A model generated the notes under the pieces. It had not been told where the DNA came from, made no database searches, and worked only from the letters and a program-made list of their open reading frames with translations. A stretch of DNA of 32,851 bases from a virus, in the IMG/VR virus record IMGVR_UViG_3300008448_000358, positions 1-32,851 of that record; one strand, 5' to 3'. Position numbers and translations under genes: made by a program. Below, piece after piece: positions 30,106-32,851 of this stretch (its first letter is position 1; every line of letters begins with the position of its first letter).

Positions 30106-32808
30106 TTATAATGTACTTAATTCTTTAAGACGTGCCTGTTTTTGTTGTGATGATGTTAATTCACTTTCAACAACATAGGTCTTCATTATTACAGATTGTG
30201 ATTGCATTGCTGGATTTGTTCTATTTGGATTATCTGATGAAGCTACACTAATATCGGAACTAAATGAAGTTCCACCACCCATTTGGTTCATCATAGATAA
30301 TAATGGTGCAAACATTGTTACTGCACCACTTGTCATTACAGCTTCACCATTTGATAGGTTTGTTGGAACACTATCGGATTTAGGTCCACCTGGTCCTCTA
30401 ACAATACCACCATTAGCCATACCTCTTACAGTACCAGCCTGTCTTTCTCCACCACCGCCTCCTTCAAATTGTGTGTTCTTGATATTCTTGATTTGAACTG
30501 CAGTTGCTATTGCAAGTGCTGCAGCATTAACACCTTTAACAATCCAATCAAATGGTGATGGTAAAGTTGAAGGTTGTGCAAGTATTTGAATTATACCTGA
30601 AGCTGCAGACATTGTTGCAGTTGCAATTTGAAGTTTCTTTCTCTTCTCAAATGCCGATTTACTTGTCTTAGCTTCCTCATCATAAGATGATGCGATGGCC
30701 GCGGTCAAACTTCCAATTGCACCAATTGTTTCACCAATTGCCGCAAGTGTGGCCATCTTTTCCTGATTATCAAGGTCCTTTCTTAATTTAACATACTTCT
30801 CCTTGATTGCAGTAATTTCTCTTTCCTTACCTTCAGCCGCCGCAATTTCTCTTGCTTCAGCAGCTGCTAAAATATCTCTTTGACCATCAAAGAACGCTTT
30901 GGTTCCTGCTCTGATGGCTTCTTGACGTATTTGTAAAAATCTTAATTCATCATCAAGTTTCTTAAGTCTATCATCTTGTTCTTGTTTATCCCTACCCTTC
31001 TGTATTTCTTTATCTTCATTTGCGTACTTTTGACGTATATTCTTTCTAACCTCTTCCTTAGCAGTTTCAGATAATTTTATAAATTCTTTATCTTCTTCTA
31101 AATCCTCTAAATCTCTTTGTAGATTTTTTTGTCTTTGTTCATCCTCTCTTTTATTCTTATCCTCAATTGCGGCTATCTCAATATCCTCAACCTTACGAAC
31201 AAAATCCCTTAATAATTTTAAATCTTCTTCTTGTCTTTTAAGATTAATATCGTTTTGTTTTGCGTCAAATTTGAGTCTAACTTGTTCTAATAATTTGTTC
31301 TTTTTTTCCTCACTAATCTCTAAAGCCTTAATCTTGTTTTCTTCATTGGTTCTTTGATTTGCTAATTCTTTGTCCTGTCTTTCTCTATCTGTCTTTAATG
31401 ATAATACTGCATTCTCTTGTTGTAATGTAATAAGTTGTTCATCTGCAATTTTATTATCTGCGGCAATTTTATCGTTCTTTTGTTTGTTTGCAGCAATTGC
31501 TTTATCATCATTGGCTTTTTGATTAGCTCTTCTTTTGTCCGCTTGGGTTACCTCAAAATCTAATCTAGCTTGTTCATTAGCGTTGATTTGGTCAATAATA
31601 TCTTGGTTAGATTTTAATGACTTAGCTTGTAATTCATCTAAAGTTTTATTTTTATCCTCTTGTTTAAGAATAGTATTTTTAGAAACCTCATCAATTTGTT
31701 TTAAAATCTTGGCATCATTGTCTCTTAATTCTTTTAATCTTTCTTCACCACCCTTCTTTTGTATTTGGAATATCTCTTGTTCACTCTTACCTGCAATCTT
31801 GGCTCTTGATACTGCTTGTTTGGTTGCAACATCTACGGCTTTAAGGTTGACAGCTAAAAGTCTATCCTGTTCTTTAATTGTTTCATTTAGGGCTTTGTTT
31901 GCTGCATCGGCTTCTTCTGTTGAAGTTACCCATTTGTAAATCATTGAGATTAATTCACCAATAACAACAATGGCAATACCGATACCTGTACTAATTAAAA
32001 CTGATTTGATTGTAACACCTAAAGTGGTAGTCCAAAAGGTTGCTGCTTTTTCTGCAACAACTAAACCCTCTGTTGTTACAGTTAAGGCTTTTCCTGATGC
32101 AACAGCTTTAGCTTGTTCTTCAGTTAATTTAAAAGTTGCACCTTCTGCATTCTCAAGTGAAATTACAAATTTTTCAGCACCTGTCTCAGCGTCAATAAAT
32201 TCATCAGTTAATGGGTCAAGTCCTTGTTTATACAACTTACCCATAGTATCTAAATAAAGGTCTAAATCAAGAACTGAATTACTAATACCTTCACTTAAAT
32301 TTTCAACTTGTTTAGTTGCGGATGAAACTGCACCACCAATCACACCAGCCTGTGCTGCTGTATTAGTTAAACTATTTGAAAAAGTGTCAACTTGAACAGA
32401 AGTTTGTTCTACCTTATCTCCAAATCCTAAGAAGTTTCCACCAATCTCTTTAACATCATCCAATACATCACTCAAAGAGTTTTTAATATCCCTGAATGAG
32501 AATGAACTAAAGACCTTTAAAGTATCTACAACACCTAATAATGAACTACCAAATTGACCAACAGGACCAGGTAGAGTTGATAAAACACCAAAAAAGTCCT
32601 TAGACTTAACAGTAGTTTTGGCAATCTGGTCTTCTGTATCACCAATCTTTTTACGAAGAATATCAAATTGTTCAGGTTTTAAATCACCCTTTTGAAGTTC
32701 TTTCTTTAAAATACGGAGTTGTTGAGTAAGTGACAGAGTTTCACCATTAGCAATTTTTAAATCACTACTGTCTATGTCATACTCAATAAAAATTTTCTTA
32801 CCCGCCAT
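30106..32808 (-). CDS. tail tape measure protein
   Basis: The 900-residue protein sets tail length and passes through the tail tube. Residues 1-250 are mixed. A hydrophobic segment lies at ~262-292 (SVLISTGIGIAIVVIGELIS), followed by a long Lys/Glu/Gln-rich coiled coil at ~300-680. A second hydrophobic, Ala-rich region is near 690-790. The C-terminal NGGIVRGPGGPKSDSVPTNL, followed by SNGEAVMT, is a strong hallmark of tape measure proteins of Bacteroidota phages. At roughly 1.5 Å per residue, a tail of about 135 nm is expected. Its first 18 codons are repeated at 1-56 by the circle joint. On the circle it follows the 65-residue gene. Confidence 0.88.
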   Translation of the reverse strand: MAGKKIFIEYDIDSSDLKIANGETLSLTQQLRILKKELQKGDLKPEQFDILRKKIGDTEDQIAKTTVKSKDFFGVLSTLPGPVGQFGSSLLGVVDTLKVFSSFSFRDIKNSLSDVLDDVKEIGGNFLGFGDKVEQTSVQVDTFSNSLTNTAAQAGVIGGAVSSATKQVENLSEGISNSVLDLDLYLDTMGKLYKQGLDPLTDEFIDAETGAEKFVISLENAEGATFKLTEEQAKAVASGKALTVTTEGLVVAEKAATFWTTTLGVTIKSVLISTGIGIAIVVIGELISMIYKWVTSTEEADAANKALNETIKEQDRLLAVNLKAVDVATKQAVSRAKIAGKSEQEIFQIQKKGGEERLKELRDNDAKILKQIDEVSKNTILKQEDKNKTLDELQAKSLKSNQDIIDQINANEQARLDFEVTQADKRRANQKANDDKAIAANKQKNDKIAADNKIADEQLITLQQENAVLSLKTDRERQDKELANQRTNEENKIKALEISEEKKNKLLEQVRLKFDAKQNDINLKRQEEDLKLLRDFVRKVEDIEIAAIEDKNKREDEQRQKNLQRDLEDLEEDKEFIKLSETAKEEVRKNIRQKYANEDKEIQKGRDKQEQDDRLKKLDDELRFLQIRQEAIRAGTKAFFDGQRDILAAAEAREIAAAEGKEREITAIKEKYVKLRKDLDNQEKMATLAAIGETIGAIGSLTAAIASSYDEEAKTSKSAFEKRKKLQIATATMSAASGIIQILAQPSTLPSPFDWIVKGVNAAALAIATAVQIKNIKNTQFEGGGGGERQAGTVRGMANGGIVRGPGGPKSDSVPTNLSNGEAVMTSGAVTMFAPLLSMMNQMGGGTSFSSDISVASSDNPNRTNPAMQSQSVIMKTYVVESELTSSQQKQARLKELSTL

Positions 32809-32851
32809 AATCTTTTATAATAATTATTCTGTTATATGTAGAGATAGTTCT
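32753..32851. repeat. 99-bp terminal direct repeat (right copy)
   Basis: Identical to 1-99. It includes the tape measure start (32808-32806) and, at 32824-32851, a partial copy of the end of the 65-residue gene whose full copy is at 72-269. Joining the copies gives the circular genome. Confidence 0.95.

Overview
The window looks like the complete genome of an uncultured tailed phage. The first 99 bases recur exactly as the last 99 (1-99 and 32753-32851), so the contig closes into a circle of about 32,752 bp. The host is most likely a member of the Bacteroidota, possibly flavobacterial. The DNA is strongly AT-rich. The rightward genes are preceded by the Bacteroidota-type promoter TTTG-N20-TAnnTTTG. 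Start codons lack Shine-Dalgarno sequences and sit in A/T-rich contexts such as ATAATATG or AAAGTTATG. The structural proteins have the look of Bacteroidota siphophages. No contractile sheath was seen, and the 900-residue tape measure suggests a long non-contractile tail.

The layout has two opposed transcription units that diverge from a control region at 18634-18850. The short rightward unit (18851-22384) is probably early. It holds a winged-helix regulator, a small protein, a 375-bp non-coding stretch with hairpins, two unknown proteins, an AAA+ ATPase and an unusual protein built only of four NUMOD1-like repeats. It ends at a strong hairpin terminator (22417-22441), where it meets the end of the leftward unit.

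The leftward unit covers the rest of the circle, from 18633 down to 1 and on from 32752 to 22468. In transcription order it begins with a DUF6291-like protein, a small protein, a zinc-knuckle/HTH protein and a sigma-like factor. The packaging region follows: small terminase, an FkbM-type methyltransferase, a small Cys protein and large terminase. Next come a tail-chaperone-like gene with an apparent -1 frameshift at a T9 run, a tandem-duplicated tail or neck protein, a 1174-residue fibre with a C1q-like end, a gp10-like tail completion protein, two large tail proteins and two Pro-Thr-hinged adhesins, one of them an Asp-box beta-propeller. After the circle joint come the tape measure, a small basic protein, an XkdF-type protease carrying a large insertion, scaffold, major capsid protein, a tail-tube-like protein, portal and connector genes.

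A plausible programme, by inference, is this. The host RNA polymerase transcribes the rightward genes, and the winged-helix protein binds the shared TTTGGAA dyads that overlap two of the promoters. The leftward regulators (zinc/HTH protein and sigma factor) then drive the long structural operon. No DNA polymerase, primase, helicase, integrase, endolysin or holin is recognisable, and no tRNA, IS element or CRISPR array was seen.
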